Shown: one piece after another, positions 9,588 to 23,679 of the stretch
Position numbering within the stretch: the first letter of the stretch is position 1
How the letters are laid out: every line of letters begins with the position of its first letter
NCBI RefSeq assembly: GCF_018613795.1
Contig: NZ_JAGGPN010000022.1
Span: 1-64,000, forward strand
Length of the DNA: 64,000 nucleotides
Reading direction: 5' to 3'
Origin: Arthrobacter sp. ISL-65
Lineage (GTDB): Bacteria; Actinomycetota; Actinomycetes; Actinomycetales; Micrococcaceae
Notes under the pieces: model-generated
The model's input: only the letters and a program-made list of their open reading frames with translations
Told to the model about the DNA's origin: nothing
Database searches by the model: none
Program-made: the position numbers and the translations under genes

Positions 9588-10691
<1,104 letters not shown>

Positions 10692-10762
10692 TCAGATCGG
10701 AGGGCGACCAGCCTCATTGCTGAAGGCTAACCGCCTTCCGTGATCCATCTTACGTTTAAGTA

Positions 10763-10792
10763 GGTCTGCCCCCGCAAGTGCGGGGGCAGACC
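10763..10792 (-). terminator. Hairpin downstream of sodA, possible terminator
   Basis: GGTCTGCCCCCGCA (10763-10776) is perfectly complementary to TGCGGGGGCAGACC (10779-10792). It lies about 70 bases after the sodA stop and upstream of gap. The T tract on the - strand is poor (TACTTAAACG), so termination is inferred from position and stem strength. A smaller dyad, GAAGGC-N5-GCCTTC, occurs at 10722-10738. The rest of the 262-base sodA-gap interval shows no gene and presumably carries the gap promoter. Confidence 0.55.
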
Positions 10793-10860
10793 GTCCAGAA
10801 TTCGGCCCTAAAGTGGCCGAATGTGAAGTTTGTTACTGCTTTATGTACGCGGGATCACAC

Positions 10861-11484
10861 TTAGAGGGTAATGAGGCCCGTTGCGTTGGCGCGTGCCGCG
10901 GCGAAGCGTGCGGACACGTCGGCCCAGTTGACGATGTTCCAGAACGCCTTGACGTAGTCGGCCTTGACGTTGACGTAGTCCAGGTAAAAGGCGTGCTCCC
11001 ACATGTCCAGCATCAGCAGCGGGGTGGTGCCCAGCGCGACGTTGCCCTGCTGGTCGTAGAGCTGCTCAATGACGAGGTTGCCACCGATGGGCTCGTAGGC
11101 CAGGAAGCCCCAGCCGGAACCCTGCAGGCCGAGTGCAGCTGCGGAGAACTGGGCGCGGAAGGCATCGAACGAACCGAAGGCGTCGTCGATGGCGGCGGCG
11201 AGCTCACCTTCAGGCTTGTCGCCTCCGTCCGGGGAGAGGTTGTTCCAGAACACGGAGTGGTTGACGTGGCCGCCGGTGTGGAAAGCCAGGTCCTTGGAAA
11301 GGCGGTTGATGTTGGCGAAGTCGCCCTTTTCGCGTGCCTCGGCCAGCTGGGCCAGCGCGTTGTTGGCGCCCGTCACGTACGCGGCGTGGTGCTTGCTGTG
11401 GTGCAGCTCCATGATCCGTGCAGAGATGTGGGGCTCGAGCGCTGCGTAGTCGTAGCTGAGTTCGGGCAGAACGTACTCGGTCAC
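10861..11484 (-). CDS. sodA: Superoxide dismutase (Mn/Fe family)
   Basis: 207 residues. It dismutates superoxide to oxygen and hydrogen peroxide in the cytoplasm. Expected metal ligands are H28 (MELHHSKHH), H76 ([10 protein letters not shown]), D160 and H164 ([12 protein letters not shown]). The surrounding pattern [11 protein letters not shown] is common to Mn and cambialistic forms; Mn is likely but cannot be proven from sequence. The GTG at 11484 has TGGAGG at good spacing and gives [13 protein letters not shown]; the longer open frame upstream has no homologous sequence. It is apparently monocistronic. Confidence 0.95.
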   Translation of the reverse strand: MTEYVLPELSYDYAALEPHISARIMELHHSKHHAAYVTGANNALAQLAEAREKGDFANINRLSKDLAFHTGGHVNHSVFWNNLSPDGGDKPEGELAAAIDDAFGSFDAFRAQFSAAALGLQGSGWGFLAYEPIGGNLVIEQLYDQQGNVALGTTPLLMLDMWEHAFYLDYVNVKADYVKAFWNIVNWADVSARFAAARANATGLITL

Positions 11485-11616
11485 AAAATCCTCCAATGTC
11501 GTGGACAGTTTGTCCGGTTTTGCTAACTCTGGGATTGTGCATCCCGGATGACGGGTCATCCGGAAAACTCCGATGCCGGCAACAGCCGCCACCTGGTCTT
11601 GATTCTATGGGCGCCG

Positions 11617-12597
11617 TTACTCGTCCAGCATTTCCGGCGTCACATTGGCATCCGTGCCCGGGATGCCAAGATCCGAGGCGCGTTTGTCCGCCATGGCCAG
11701 CAGCCGGCGGATGCGTCCGGCGATGGCGTCTTTCGTCATGGGCGGATCGGCGAGCCGGCCAAGTTCGTCGAGGCTGGCCTGCTTGTGGGCCACCCGGAGT
11801 TCACCCGCATATTTGAGGTGGTCCGGAACGTCGTCGCCGAGGATCTCCAGGGCCCGGTCCACCCGGGCGCCGGCGGCCACGGCGGCTTGCGCGGACCGGC
11901 GGAGGTTGGCGTCATCGAAGTTGGCGAGGCGGTTCGCGGTGGCCCGCACTTCCTTGCGCATGCGCCGCTCTTCCCAGACCATGAGTGCGTCGTGGGCGCC
12001 CATCCGGGTGAGCAGCGCGGCGATGGTGTCGCCGTCGCGGATCACCACACGGTCCACTCCCCTGACTTCCCGGGCCTTGGCCTGTATCCCCAGCCGCCGG
12101 GCCGCGCCGACCAGCGCGAGGGCGGATTCCGGACCAGGGCAGGTGACCTCCATGGACGAGGACCGGCCGGGTTCCGTGAGAGAGCCGTGCGCCAGGAAGG
12201 CGCCCCGCCACACCGCCTCGGCGTCAGCGGCTGAGCCGTTGACGACGACGGACGGCAGCCCTCGCACGGGCCGTCCCCGGCCGTCAAGGAGGCCGGTCTG
12301 CCGCGCCAGTGCCTCGCCGTCGCGGACGACGCGGACCACGTAACGGCTGCCGCGGCGCAGTCCGCTGCCGGAGACGACGATGATCTCGCTCTGGTGCCCG
12401 TAGACCTCGGCTATTGCAGCGCGCAGGCGCCGGGCGGTGGAGGCAAGATCCACCTCGGCCTCGATGACGATCCGGCCCGAGATGATGTGCAGTCCCCCGG
12501 CGAAGCGGAGCATGGCCGAGACCTCAGCCTTGCGGACTGATGATTTCTTGATGTCCAGGCGGGAGAGTTCTTCCTTGACTGATGCTGTCAGTGCCAT
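11617..12597 (-). CDS. whiA: DNA-binding protein WhiA
   Basis: 326 residues. WhiA combines an N-terminal degenerate LAGLIDADG homing-endonuclease-like fold (from [15 protein letters not shown] to about residue 220) with a C-terminal helix-turn-helix (about 235-310; [23 protein letters not shown]). It is a transcription factor for cell division and, in streptomycetes, sporulation; in this probably non-sporulating lineage a cell-division role is inferred. It starts 10 bases after yvcK, last in the uvrC-rapZ-yvcK-whiA block that is conserved across Gram-positive bacteria. Confidence 0.96.
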   Translation of the reverse strand: MALTASVKEELSRLDIKKSSVRKAEVSAMLRFAGGLHIISGRIVIEAEVDLASTARRLRAAIAEVYGHQSEIIVVSGSGLRRGSRYVVRVVRDGEALARQTGLLDGRGRPVRGLPSVVVNGSAADAEAVWRGAFLAHGSLTEPGRSSSMEVTCPGPESALALVGAARRLGIQAKAREVRGVDRVVIRDGDTIAALLTRMGAHDALMVWEERRMRKEVRATANRLANFDDANLRRSAQAAVAAGARVDRALEILGDDVPDHLKYAGELRVAHKQASLDELGRLADPPMTKDAIAGRIRRLLAMADKRASDLGIPGTDANVTPEMLDE

Positions 12598-12607
12598 GGC
12601 ACCTTTC

Positions 12608-13621
12608 CTAACTATTCCCGAAAATATCCTGGTAGGCCGTAGCCAGCCGCAAGGGGTCGTGGACCGGTCGCCGGCCCGAAGCCCCTACTCTACCCAAGAC
12701 AACCTCGGCGCCGATCATCCCTGCTGCCCGTTCAAACTCGGCCAGGTCCGAAACGGAGGCCGGGTCCGCGAGCACCACGTCCGCGCTGAACTCGGGCGCG
12801 TAGTCGCGCAGGGTGTGAAGGTGGTCGGCGGCGGACATGCCGGAGGTTTCCTTGGTGTCCATGGCGAGGTTCATGGTGAGGCAGCGCTTGGCCGGCGTAT
12901 CGCAGAGCGCCTGCCGCATTTCCGGAAGCAGCAGATGCGGGAGCACGGAGGTGTACCAGGAGCCGGGGCCCAGCACCACCCAGTCGGCAAGCTCGACGGC
13001 GGTCAGGGCCTCAACGCAGGCCGGAGCCTGCTCGGGAAGCAGCCGGACGCTCTCCAGCGAACCCGCAACGGCACAGCGCGCCTGGCCCGTGATGGTGGTG
13101 ACCGTGCTGCTGCCGTCGGGGGCGGTCACGCGGACATCGCCCTCGATGGTAAGCGGAACGGTGGACATGGGCAGAACCTGTCCGCGGGCGCCGAGCAGCG
13201 CACCGGCCCATTTCAGGCCGGCCACCGCATCCCCCAGCAGTTCCCAGAGCGTGACGATCAGCAGGTTGCCCATGGCGTGCTCGTCCAGGGAAGCGCCGCC
13301 GCGGGCGGACCGGAACCGGTGCTGCATGACGTCGCGCCAGGTGCGGCCCCAGTCGGTGTCATCGCAGAGGGCGGAAAGGGCCATCCGGAGATCACCGGGC
13401 GGAAGGACGCCGTACTCCTCGCGGAGACGGCCGGAGGACCCGCCGTCGTCCGCCACGGTAACCACCGCTGTCAGTTCGGAAGTAAGCAGCCGCAGTGCCG
13501 AGAGGGAGGCCGAAAGGCCGTGGCCGCCGCCGAGCGCGACGACGGTGGGTCCCTTGGCCTGTTGGGAACCGGTCAGGCCGGCCGGCGGAATCAGGGGCAG
13601 CGGGCCGGTAAGAACGCCCAT
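12608..13621 (-). CDS. yvcK: YvcK/CofD-like gluconeogenesis factor
   Basis: 337 residues with the family start [19 protein letters not shown] followed by [15 protein letters not shown], the [10 protein letters not shown] block and [14 protein letters not shown]. YvcK proteins bind UDP-sugars and in Bacillus and mycobacteria are needed for growth on gluconeogenic carbon and for cell-wall homeostasis; they resemble CofD but are not expected to make coenzyme F420. The ATG overlaps the rapZ stop by one base (TAATG). An alternative start farther upstream inside rapZ is unlikely. Confidence 0.93.
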   Translation of the reverse strand: MGVLTGPLPLIPPAGLTGSQQAKGPTVVALGGGHGLSASLSALRLLTSELTAVVTVADDGGSSGRLREEYGVLPPGDLRMALSALCDDTDWGRTWRDVMQHRFRSARGGASLDEHAMGNLLIVTLWELLGDAVAGLKWAGALLGARGQVLPMSTVPLTIEGDVRVTAPDGSSTVTTITGQARCAVAGSLESVRLLPEQAPACVEALTAVELADWVVLGPGSWYTSVLPHLLLPEMRQALCDTPAKRCLTMNLAMDTKETSGMSAADHLHTLRDYAPEFSADVVLADPASVSDLAEFERAAGMIGAEVVLGRVGASGRRPVHDPLRLATAYQDIFGNS

Positions 13622-14559
13622 TACTCGCGGCCCAGGTCCCGGTGCGTCGTGGTCACGGTAACCCGCGGATATTGCGCGAGCCGCTTGGAGAGCTCCATGG
13701 CGACCGCCACCGAGCGGTGCTTTCCGCCGGTGCATCCGACGGCGATGGTGGCGTAGTGCTTGTTCTCCCGGCGGTAGCCCTCCATGACAGGTTCCAGGGC
13801 GAGGACATACCGTTCCACAAAGTTGGGCACACCCTCGGCCCCAAGGACGTACTCGCTGACGTCCTGGTCAAGGCCAGTGTGCGGCCGGAGCGCTGGCACC
13901 CAGTGCGGATTCGGGATGAACCTGACGTCAGCCACATAGTTGGCGTCAACGGGAAGACCGTATTTGAAGCCGAAGCTCATGATGTTCAGGCGGATCGCGA
14001 TGGGACCGGTTTCGGTGAACAGTTCGGTGATCGCGGTGGCGAGCCCGTGCACGTTCAGGGACGATGTGTCCAAAACGAGGTCCGAGGAGTCGCGCAGCTC
14101 CTTGAGGAGCTCACGTTCGGCGGCGATGCCGTCCAGGATCCTGCCGCCGCCCTGCAGCGGGTGCGGGCGCCGGCCCTGTTCGAAGCGGCGGACCAGGACG
14201 TCGTCGCTGGCGTCGAGGAACAGCACACGGAAGGTGACGCCGCTGACTTCGAGGGCACGGAGCGCGGCGCGGATGTCGGCGAACAGCGCCTTGCTGCGCA
14301 CGTCCATCACCACGGCAAGTTTGGGAATGGACTGCGGGGCGTGGGACACGAGTTCAGCCAGAGTCCCCAGCATCTGCGGCGGCAGGTTCTCGACGACGTA
14401 CCAGCCGTGGTCCTCCAGCGCATCGGAGGCGGTGCTGCGGCCCGCGCCGGACATCCCGGTCACGATGAGCAGCTCCGCTTCGGCGGGCTTGACCGGTGTC
14501 AGGCCGTCCTCTTCCGTGCTGGACTCCGCCGTCGACTCTGCCATTGATTCCAGCCTCAT
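13621..14559 (-). CDS. rapZ: RNase adapter RapZ-like P-loop nucleotide-binding protein
   Basis: 312 residues. The Walker A motif GMSGAGRST spans residues 35-43, and the C-terminal domain has [10 protein letters not shown] and [11 protein letters not shown], characteristic of RapZ/YvcJ. In E. coli RapZ guides RNase E to a small RNA; in Gram-positives the homologue hydrolyses nucleotides and its target is less clear. Two starts are close (ATG 14559 and ATG 14544); neither has an ideal ribosome-binding site, and the shorter form, [14 protein letters not shown], is equally plausible. The stop overlaps the yvcK start. Confidence 0.93.
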   Translation of the reverse strand: MRLESMAESTAESSTEEDGLTPVKPAEAELLIVTGMSGAGRSTASDALEDHGWYVVENLPPQMLGTLAELVSHAPQSIPKLAVVMDVRSKALFADIRAALRALEVSGVTFRVLFLDASDDVLVRRFEQGRRPHPLQGGGRILDGIAAERELLKELRDSSDLVLDTSSLNVHGLATAITELFTETGPIAIRLNIMSFGFKYGLPVDANYVADVRFIPNPHWVPALRPHTGLDQDVSEYVLGAEGVPNFVERYVLALEPVMEGYRRENKHYATIAVGCTGGKHRSVAVAMELSKRLAQYPRVTVTTTHRDLGRE

Positions 14560-14657
14560 TCCTGCTGTTGCTTCCCGCGTGCAGTTTCTGCGCGGGTTGC
14601 TGTTTGCGGCACACGCCGATTTCCCGTACTTACCCTAACCAAGTTTCGGGGCGCGGG

Positions 14658-16751
14658 CTAAGTTTCCAGCACTTCCCCGGTGGTCATGTTGATCGCCGGA
14701 ACGGACTCGTCCGAGTCACCGCCTGCGCCGCCCGGACTGAAGTGGGTGACGATGGCCGCGGCCAGTGCCGGCCCGACACCCTTGGCCTCGGTCAGTTCCT
14801 CCGCCGATGCCGCCTTGATCTTCTTGACGGAGCCAAAGTGGGCGAGCAGGGCCTTCCGCTTGGAATCGCCCAGCCCGGGTACGCCGTCGAGGGCTGAGAC
14901 GGTCATCGCCTTGCCGCGCTTTTGCCGGTGGAAGGAGATGGCGAAGCGGTGCGCCTCGTCTCGGATGCGCTGCAGCATGTAGAGGCCCTGCGAGGAGCGG
15001 GGCAGGATGACCGGAAAGTCGCTGTCCGGCAGCCAGACCTCCTCGAGGCGCTTGGCGAGCCCGACGACGTAGACGTCGTCGACGCCCAGCGCCTCGAGTG
15101 CCCGGGCAGCCGCGTTCACCTGGGGCTTGCCGCCGTCCACCACCACGAGGTTGGGCGGGTAGGCGAATTTCGCGCGCGGCGCCGGCGTGGTGGTGTCGGA
15201 CAGTGCAGCGTCCGCCGTTGCGGCGCCTGGTGCCGCCCCGTTGGCACCGGAACCGGCTGGGGCCGCCCCGTTGGCACCGAAACCGGCCGCGGCCGCCGGG
15301 GCCGGGGCCGCCGGCGTCGCAACCAGTTCGGCGGCTTCAACCTGGGCCGTCTTGTCCACGAGGTAGTGCCGGAAGCGCCGCGTCAGGACGTCATGCATGG
15401 CGGCGGTATCGTCCGTGGCCGCGGCCCCGGTGATGGAGAACTTACGGTAATCGGATTTCTTGGGCAGCCCGTCCTCCACCACCACCATGGACGCCACCAC
15501 GTTGGTGCCCTGGACGTGGGAGACGTCGTAGCATTCGATGCGCAACAGCGGAACGGGGAGCTCCAGCGCCTCCTGAAGTTCCTGCAGGGCCTGCGACCGC
15601 ACGGTCAGGTCGCCGGCCCGGCGGGTTTTGTGGAGCCGGAGTGCGTGTTCGGCATTCTCACGGACCGTGGACATGAGGGCGGCCTTGTCCCCGCGCTGCG
15701 GAACGCGAATGTCTACCTTGGCGCCGCGGATGCCGCCGAGCCACACTGCCAGGTCCTGCGCATTGCTCGGCTCGACAGGCACCAGGACCTCGCGGGGAAG
15801 CCGGCCCTGGATCTCGGCGTCCTCGCCGTAGACCTGCTGCAGGAGGTGTTCGACGAGGTCGGGGGTGGTGAAGTCCTCCACCTTCTCGACCACCCAGCCG
15901 CGCTGGCCGCGGACCCGTCCGCCCCGGACGTGGAACACCTGGACGGCCGCTTCGAGCTCGTCCTCGTGCAGGGCGAAAACGTCGGCGTCCGTGTCCTCGG
16001 CGAGCACCACGGCGTTCCGCTCGAAGACCTTCCGGAGGGCGGTGATGTCGTCACGAAGCCTGGCGGCGCGTTCGTAGTCAAGGATGGCGACGGCGGCCCC
16101 CATCTCCTTTTCGAGCCGGGCGATGAACCGCTTGGCCTCGCCTCCCATGAAGGCGCAGAAGTCCTCGGCCAGGGCGCGGTGTTCCTCGGGGGTGACGCGC
16201 CCGACGCAGGGGGCCGAGCATTTGTCGATGTAGCCCAGCAGGCAGGGCCGGCCGCTGGCCTGGGCACGCTTCAGCACGCCCGCGCTGCAACTCCGTACGG
16301 GAAAGACCCGCAGCAGGGTGTCCATGGTCTCCCGGATGGCTCCGGCCGTGTAGGGGCCAAAGTACCGCGTGCCCTTCCGCCGCTCGCCGCGCATGACCTG
16401 CACGCGCGGCAGCTTCTCGCCCATGGTGACGGCGAGGTACGGATACGTCTTGTCGTCCCGGAAAACCACGTTGAACCGCGGCTTGAATTCCTTGATCCAG
16501 GTGAATTCCAACTGGAGGGATTCCAGCTCGCTGCCCACCACCGTCCACTCGACGCTGCTGGCCGCGTGCACCATGGCGTGGGTCTTGGGCAGCAGCCCTG
16601 CCGGGTTCGCGAAGTACGAATTCAGGCGTGACCGGAGGTTCTTGGCCTTGCCGACGTAGATAACCCGCCCATGGGGATCCCTGAACCTGTAAACACCCGG
16701 ATTGGTCGGAATCTCGCCCGTCTGGGGTCTATAACTTGATGGATCTGCCAC
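14658..16751 (-). CDS. uvrC: Excinuclease ABC subunit C
   Basis: 697 residues, GTG start. UvrC makes both incisions during nucleotide excision repair. The GIY-YIG domain is at the N terminus ([20 protein letters not shown]), followed by the Cys region and the UVR motif, the RNase H-like endonuclease domain ([14 protein letters not shown]) and a C-terminal helix-hairpin-helix pair ([28 protein letters not shown]). It is longer than usual because of an Ala/Gly/Pro-rich insert of ~55 residues just before the RNase H domain, partly made of a 30-base tandem repeat. First gene of uvrC-rapZ-yvcK-whiA. Confidence 0.97.
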   Translation of the reverse strand: MADPSSYRPQTGEIPTNPGVYRFRDPHGRVIYVGKAKNLRSRLNSYFANPAGLLPKTHAMVHAASSVEWTVVGSELESLQLEFTWIKEFKPRFNVVFRDDKTYPYLAVTMGEKLPRVQVMRGERRKGTRYFGPYTAGAIRETMDTLLRVFPVRSCSAGVLKRAQASGRPCLLGYIDKCSAPCVGRVTPEEHRALAEDFCAFMGGEAKRFIARLEKEMGAAVAILDYERAARLRDDITALRKVFERNAVVLAEDTDADVFALHEDELEAAVQVFHVRGGRVRGQRGWVVEKVEDFTTPDLVEHLLQQVYGEDAEIQGRLPREVLVPVEPSNAQDLAVWLGGIRGAKVDIRVPQRGDKAALMSTVRENAEHALRLHKTRRAGDLTVRSQALQELQEALELPVPLLRIECYDVSHVQGTNVVASMVVVEDGLPKKSDYRKFSITGAAATDDTAAMHDVLTRRFRHYLVDKTAQVEAAELVATPAAPAPAAAAGFGANGAAPAGSGANGAAPGAATADAALSDTTTPAPRAKFAYPPNLVVVDGGKPQVNAAARALEALGVDDVYVVGLAKRLEEVWLPDSDFPVILPRSSQGLYMLQRIRDEAHRFAISFHRQKRGKAMTVSALDGVPGLGDSKRKALLAHFGSVKKIKAASAEELTEAKGVGPALAAAIVTHFSPGGAGGDSDESVPAINMTTGEVLET
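15232..15291 (-). repeat. Two-copy 30-base tandem repeat within uvrC
   Basis: Two adjacent 30-base units (15232-15261 and 15262-15291) differ at only a few positions and encode GANGAAP-type decapeptides in the low-complexity linker of UvrC. The frame is kept because 30 is a multiple of three. It looks like a recent slippage duplication in a disordered linker. Confidence 0.85.
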
Positions 16752-16843
16752 GATTCCAGTCTACTGAGCTGAGGGGCTGCGGATTGCCGCCAGCCGTTCC
16801 AAGGGAGCGGCTGAAGCGCCGGACCGGCTCGCGGGCGACCGGT

Positions 16844-17512
16844 CTACTCGATGACCTTGCTCTGGTTGTAGCTGGTGGAGCGTTCCTGGCCGCTGAGTTC
16901 GGCGATGGCGTCCATGATCCGGTCGGTCACCTGCCGCCGGGCGGGGAGGGAATGATCCGGGCCGGTCTTGTCGAAGTAGATCGGCTCGCCCACCTTCATG
17001 ATGAAGTGCTGGGGTTTAACTGCGTTGCGGCCAGCGGGCTGCAGCTTCTCAGTGCCGATCAGTCCCACCGGGATCACCGGGGCGCCGGTGGTGAGGGCCA
17101 GCCAGCCGACGCCGGTCCGGCCGCGGTACAGGATTCCGTCGCGGGACCGGGTGCCCTCGGGGTAGATGCCGATGCCCCTGCCGTCCTCGAGGATGTCCAG
17201 CAGTGTCCTGAGGGCCTGCACGCTCGCGGCCTGTTCCCCGCGTTCGACCGGAATGGAACCGACTGCCTCGAAGAAGGACTTCATCACGCGGCCCTTGATG
17301 CCTTTGGTGGTGAAGTACTCCGCCTTGGCAAAGAACGCGACGGGCCGCGGCATGAGTGCCTGGACAATCACGCTGTCCAGAAAGGAGAGGTGGTTCGGTG
17401 CCACAATGAACGGCCCGTCCTTGGGAACATTCTCCAGCCCGATCACCGTGGGCCGGCAGCTGCCGGAGATGAGGGTCCGCGTCGTCCAGCGGACGCCGTC
17501 AAACAGCTCCAT
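16844..17512 (-). CDS. plsC: 1-acyl-sn-glycerol-3-phosphate acyltransferase
   Basis: 222 residues. It adds the second acyl chain to make phosphatidic acid, acting at the inner face of the membrane. The catalytic HX4D motif is NHLSFLD (H41-D46), and the phosphate-binding motif is YPEGTRSRDG (E120 onward). No long transmembrane helix is evident, so peripheral membrane association is assumed. The ATG at 17512 lies within the 3' end of the HAD phosphatase gene (14-base overlap), so the two are cotranscribed. Confidence 0.92.
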   Translation of the reverse strand: MELFDGVRWTTRTLISGSCRPTVIGLENVPKDGPFIVAPNHLSFLDSVIVQALMPRPVAFFAKAEYFTTKGIKGRVMKSFFEAVGSIPVERGEQAASVQALRTLLDILEDGRGIGIYPEGTRSRDGILYRGRTGVGWLALTTGAPVIPVGLIGTEKLQPAGRNAVKPQHFIMKVGEPIYFDKTGPDHSLPARRQVTDRIMDAIAELSGQERSTSYNQSKVIE

Positions 17513-18215
17513 CGTTGCGCACCTCGCTCAGGGCTGCGGCCCGGACGTTCTCCAGCTCCTCGACTTTGGCACGCAGGCCGGCGGTGTCGTGCACCACCGC
17601 CACAGCTCCCGCTGCCTCCAATTCGCCGTCGGGCGCAAAACCCCAGCTGACGCCGATGCAGTCGAGTCCGTTGGCCAACGCTCCGGCCACATCCTGCGCA
17701 CGGTCGCCCACCATCACGGCGTGCTGCGTGCCGAGGTCCGTCATGGCAGCGGCGATGATGCCGGTCTTGCCGACCGGACCGGCTGCAGCCGCGGTCTCGT
17801 CTGCGGCTGACCCCCTGATGGCGCGGAACCGGCCAGCAATCTTGTGGTGTTGAAGCACCAGCTGGGCAAGGCCTTCAGGCTTTTGCGTCGCCACAGCTAC
17901 GGGCCGCCCTGCTTCCACGTAGCCATCCAGCAGGTCGACGATGCCCGGGTACAGGCGGCTCTGGGAGATGCCGAAGTCCAGGTAATGCATCCGGTACGTC
18001 CGAATGACAGCCTTGAGCATGGCTGGCGGAACAGCCGCGACATTCAGCAGGGAGTCGCTCAGCTTGGGACCCACCATCGCGTCTAGAAGGTCCTGGCTCG
18101 GGACAGGAAGGCCATGTTCCGTGAGGGCCGCGGCAATTCCGTCTGTTATCCCGCCGGCCGGATCGACAAGAGTGCCGTCCAGGTCGAAGATCACGGGCAC
18201 TGTTGTTGAAGTCAC
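17499..18215 (-). CDS. HAD-family phosphatase, phosphoglycolate phosphatase-like
   Basis: 238 residues, GTG start. The HAD motifs are complete: motif I VIFDLDGTLVD (nucleophile D11, general acid D13), motif II VAVATQKPEG, and motif IV VGDRAQDVAGAL. The small helical cap after motif I places it with subfamily IA, which includes Gph/PGPase and PpaX-like enzymes. The natural substrate cannot be named from sequence. It overlaps plsC by 14 bases; a role in clearing a phosphate by-product of lipid or sugar metabolism is only a guess. Confidence 0.85.
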   Translation of the reverse strand: MTSTTVPVIFDLDGTLVDPAGGITDGIAAALTEHGLPVPSQDLLDAMVGPKLSDSLLNVAAVPPAMLKAVIRTYRMHYLDFGISQSRLYPGIVDLLDGYVEAGRPVAVATQKPEGLAQLVLQHHKIAGRFRAIRGSAADETAAAAGPVGKTGIIAAAMTDLGTQHAVMVGDRAQDVAGALANGLDCIGVSWGFAPDGELEAAGAVAVVHDTAGLRAKVEELENVRAAALSEVRNDGAV

Positions 18216-18284
18216 CGGCTTAGTTTCTCACGATGGCACGCCTGCTCAAACTCGTATGCCCTCCGTGGAATACTTCCGCTCGTA

Positions 18285-18355
18285 ATTGGAGTTTTTGTCC
18301 ACGTGGCGTGACTTCCGAGGGGTTTAGCGCCCAATATCTGTACAAAAACTCCAAT
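18285..18355. repeat. Perfect 14-bp inverted repeat bounding a 71-bp intergenic element
   Basis: ATTGGAGTTTTTGT at 18285-18298 is the exact reverse complement of ACAAAAACTCCAAT at 18342-18355, with 43 bases between. The element is AT-richer than its surroundings and lies between the HAD gene start and the uvrA end. It does not look like a terminator for either neighbour. It could be a small non-autonomous mobile element, a dimeric regulator site, or a long-loop RNA structure; no choice can be made here. Confidence 0.7.
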
Positions 18356-18370
18356 GAAACGCAGACGACG

Positions 18371-18399
18371 GCGGCCCGCCAGTTAATCTGGCGGGCCGC
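18371..18399 (-). terminator. Hairpin downstream of uvrA, probable terminator
   Basis: GCGGCCCGCCAG (18371-18382) pairs perfectly with CTGGCGGGCCGC (18388-18399) around the 5-base loop TTAAT, 35 bases after the uvrA stop. No T run follows on the - strand, so strength is uncertain, but stem, loop and position fit the high-GC actinobacterial type. Confidence 0.6.
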
Positions 18400-18433
18400 G
18401 TGGTGTGCTGGTTTGGCGTCGTGCCTTGACGCC

Positions 18434-21358
<2,925 letters not shown>

Positions 21359-21418
21359 CCACTAATGCTAGTCGAAAACTTCTTCGAATATCCACGCGGG
21401 TGTGCTACGCCACCTTCG

Positions 21419-21796
21419 CTACTCGGCGTCGTAGGCGGCCGCCAGCAGGTGGACGGCCTGGGCGAATGTTGCGCCCTGTGATTTGGCTGCCGCGGCATAA
21501 TCTGAGGCTGCCTCGGACAACGCCCCCCAGCGTTCGTCGCGGGCGCAGACCACCGTCCCGTTGCGTCCCTTGGTGGCGACGACGCCAGCAGCTTCGAGCT
21601 CCTTGTACGCCCGTGCCACGGTGTGGGGTGCGACGCCGAGGATTCCGGCGAGGCTCCGCACCGCCGGCAGTCGCGTGCCGGGAGCAAGCTTTCCCTGATC
21701 CGCCTGCTCGATCACATGCAGCCTCAGCTGCTCGAAGAGGGCCACGGAGCTGCCGGTGTTCGGTTTCCACTGCCCCGGGAAGATATCGGCGGTCAC
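21419..21796 (-). CDS. GntR-family transcriptional regulator, YtrA-like
   Basis: 125 residues, GTG start. A GntR winged helix-turn-helix occupies about residues 18-85 (SVALFEQLRLHVIEQADQGKLAPG... TRLPAVRSLAGILGV... AYKELEAAGVV). Only ~40 residues follow, the hallmark of the short YtrA subfamily, which lacks a ligand-binding domain and often controls adjacent ABC transporters. The GTG overlaps the stop of the second ABC gene (GTGA), so it is cotranscribed with the exporter genes and probably autoregulates the operon; this role is inferred from context. Confidence 0.9.
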   Translation of the reverse strand: MTADIFPGQWKPNTGSSVALFEQLRLHVIEQADQGKLAPGTRLPAVRSLAGILGVAPHTVARAYKELEAAGVVATKGRNGTVVCARDERWGALSEAASDYAAAAKSQGATFAQAVHLLAAAYDAE

Positions 21797-23679
21797 AGGC
21801 CTGACTCCCGGTAACGCTGCTGGCCGGCGGCGTGCCTGCCGCCGTGCCGGCGGATGGCACCGAGTTCGCGGTCCACCCCGCGGAACTGGGCCTCATACAG
21901 GTGCCTGTAATGGCCGTCCACGGACAGCAGGCTACTGTGCGTCCCCTGTTCAACAATGCGTCCGTGATCCATGACCAGAATTAGATCAGCGTCACGCACG
22001 GTGGACAACCTGTGCGCAATGATGAAGCTTGTCTTGCCCTGCCGCAGCCTGTTCATTGCGAGCTTGATCTGCACCTCGGTCCGGGTGTCCACGGAGCTAG
22101 TTGCCTCGTCCAGAATAAGGACGCTGCGGTCAGCGAGCCGGGCACGGGCGATGGTGATCAGCTGCCGCTGGCCCTGACTCAGGGTATCGCCGTCGTCTCC
22201 CAGGACCGTGGCATATCCCGCCGGCAGCGACCGCACAAAGTGGTCCACGTGGCTGGCCTCGGCGGCCGCCAGGATCCGGTCATCATCAGCCCCCGGGGAG
22301 CCGTATTCGATGTTCTCGCGCACGGTGCCGCTGAACAGCCAGACGTTCTGCATGACCACGGCGAAATTGGACCGCAGCGAGTCCACGGGCACCGTGGCGA
22401 TGTCCGTGCCATCGATCGTGATGCGGCCTGAATCCAGTTCGTAGAAGCGCATGAGGAGATTCACCACCGTGGTCTTACCGGCCCCGGTATGGCCCACGAT
22501 GGCCACGGTCTGGCCCGGGAGGACGGAGAAGGACAGCCCGCTGACGGCCGGCGCCCCCGGGGTGTATGCGAAGGTGACGTCCTCGAATTCGATCCGGCCG
22601 CGCAGGTTTTCCTGGCGGGCCGGAACGCCGTCCTCGCTGGGAATCTCTGGCTCATCCAGGAGGGCGAAGACCCGTTCCGCGGAGGCCGCGCAGGACTGCA
22701 TGAGGGTAAGCATGCCGCCAATCTGCCCCATAGGTTGGGTGAACAGACGGCTGAACTGGATGAACGCCTGGATGCCGCCGATCGTCATGGCTCCGGCCGC
22801 CACCTGCAGGCCGCCCACCACGGCAACGGCCACATAGTTGAGGTTGGCGACGAGGACCATGAGCGGCTGCACGGCTCCGGAGACGAACTGGGCTCGCGCA
22901 CTGGCACGGGCCAGCCGGTCGTTGCCGCGTCCGAAGATGGCCGACGCGGTGTCCTGTTGCCCGAACGTCCTAATCACCTCGTGTCCGGTGATGCATTCCT
23001 CGATGTGGGCGTTCAGCTCGCCGGTGGAGGCCCACTGAGCCGCGAAATAGGCCTGGGACTGGCGCGCCATGTACACCGTTATCAGTGTTGAGACGGGAAC
23101 GGACACGAGGGCGATGGCCGCCAGCAGCGGCGAGATCCACAGCATCATGGCCAGCGAACCGCACAGCATCAGAACGGACATGATCAGCTGCGTGAGCAGC
23201 TGGTTGAGCGCCTGTGAGATGTTGTCGACGTCGTTGGTGGCCCTGCTGAGCACATCTCCCCTGGCCTGCTCCTGGAAGTGTGATGAAGGCAGGCGGTGCA
23301 GTTTGTCCTCGACGGCGGCGCGGAGGCCGAAGACAAGCCGCTGCACTGCCTGGGCGGTCAGGGCCCCCTGAACCCAGTTGAAGATTGAGGTGCCGACGTA
23401 CATCAGCGACACCGCGCCCAGCAGCGCGGCGAGCCTGCCGGCGTCGAGCGTGCCATGCATGAAACCGTCGACGACGACGTCGGTGGCGTCACCGAGGAGC
23501 TTGGGAGCAGCCACATTGAGGGCGGCGAAGCCGCAGGTTGCCGCGACGGCCAAGGCCATCCGCCGCCTCGACGGGCGCAGCAAGCCCAGGAGACGTGCGG
23601 CCGCCGGCAGGAAGCTGCCGGCCTTGCGTGCGGCTGCGTGTGTGCCCTTCATGGCTGCCCGCTGCTCACGGCTGCTCAT
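21793..23679 (-). CDS. ABC exporter half-transporter, catalytically competent partner
   Basis: About 628 residues, with an N-terminal six-helix membrane domain and a C-terminal ATPase. Walker A is GHTGAGKT (396-403), Walker B LILDE with the catalytic E525, H-loop H556 (IAHRLSTV). The signature is LSQGQ (500-504), not the canonical LSGGQ. Together with the partner gene immediately upstream this fits a heterodimeric type IV exporter of the TM287/288 or BmrCD kind, exporting a drug, lipid or peptide not identifiable from sequence. The ATG at 23679 overlaps the partner's stop by 14 bases; ATG 23652 is an alternative. Confidence 0.9.
   Translation of the reverse strand: MSSREQRAAMKGTHAAARKAGSFLPAAARLLGLLRPSRRRMALAVAATCGFAALNVAAPKLLGDATDVVVDGFMHGTLDAGRLAALLGAVSLMYVGTSIFNWVQGALTAQAVQRLVFGLRAAVEDKLHRLPSSHFQEQARGDVLSRATNDVDNISQALNQLLTQLIMSVLMLCGSLAMMLWISPLLAAIALVSVPVSTLITVYMARQSQAYFAAQWASTGELNAHIEECITGHEVIRTFGQQDTASAIFGRGNDRLARASARAQFVSGAVQPLMVLVANLNYVAVAVVGGLQVAAGAMTIGGIQAFIQFSRLFTQPMGQIGGMLTLMQSCAASAERVFALLDEPEIPSEDGVPARQENLRGRIEFEDVTFAYTPGAPAVSGLSFSVLPGQTVAIVGHTGAGKTTVVNLLMRFYELDSGRITIDGTDIATVPVDSLRSNFAVVMQNVWLFSGTVRENIEYGSPGADDDRILAAAEASHVDHFVRSLPAGYATVLGDDGDTLSQGQRQLITIARARLADRSVLILDEATSSVDTRTEVQIKLAMNRLRQGKTSFIIAHRLSTVRDADLILVMDHGRIVEQGTHSSLLSVDGHYRHLYEAQFRGVDRELGAIRRHGGRHAAGQQRYRESGL

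Noticed and set aside
15232..15291. Tandem repeat considered as a CRISPR-like array
   Set aside because: Only two adjacent copies without spacers, in frame inside uvrC; it encodes a low-complexity linker.
14922..16631. 569-codon open frame on the + strand opposite uvrC
   Set aside because: Shadow frame; no motif, and UvrC domains are complete on the - strand.
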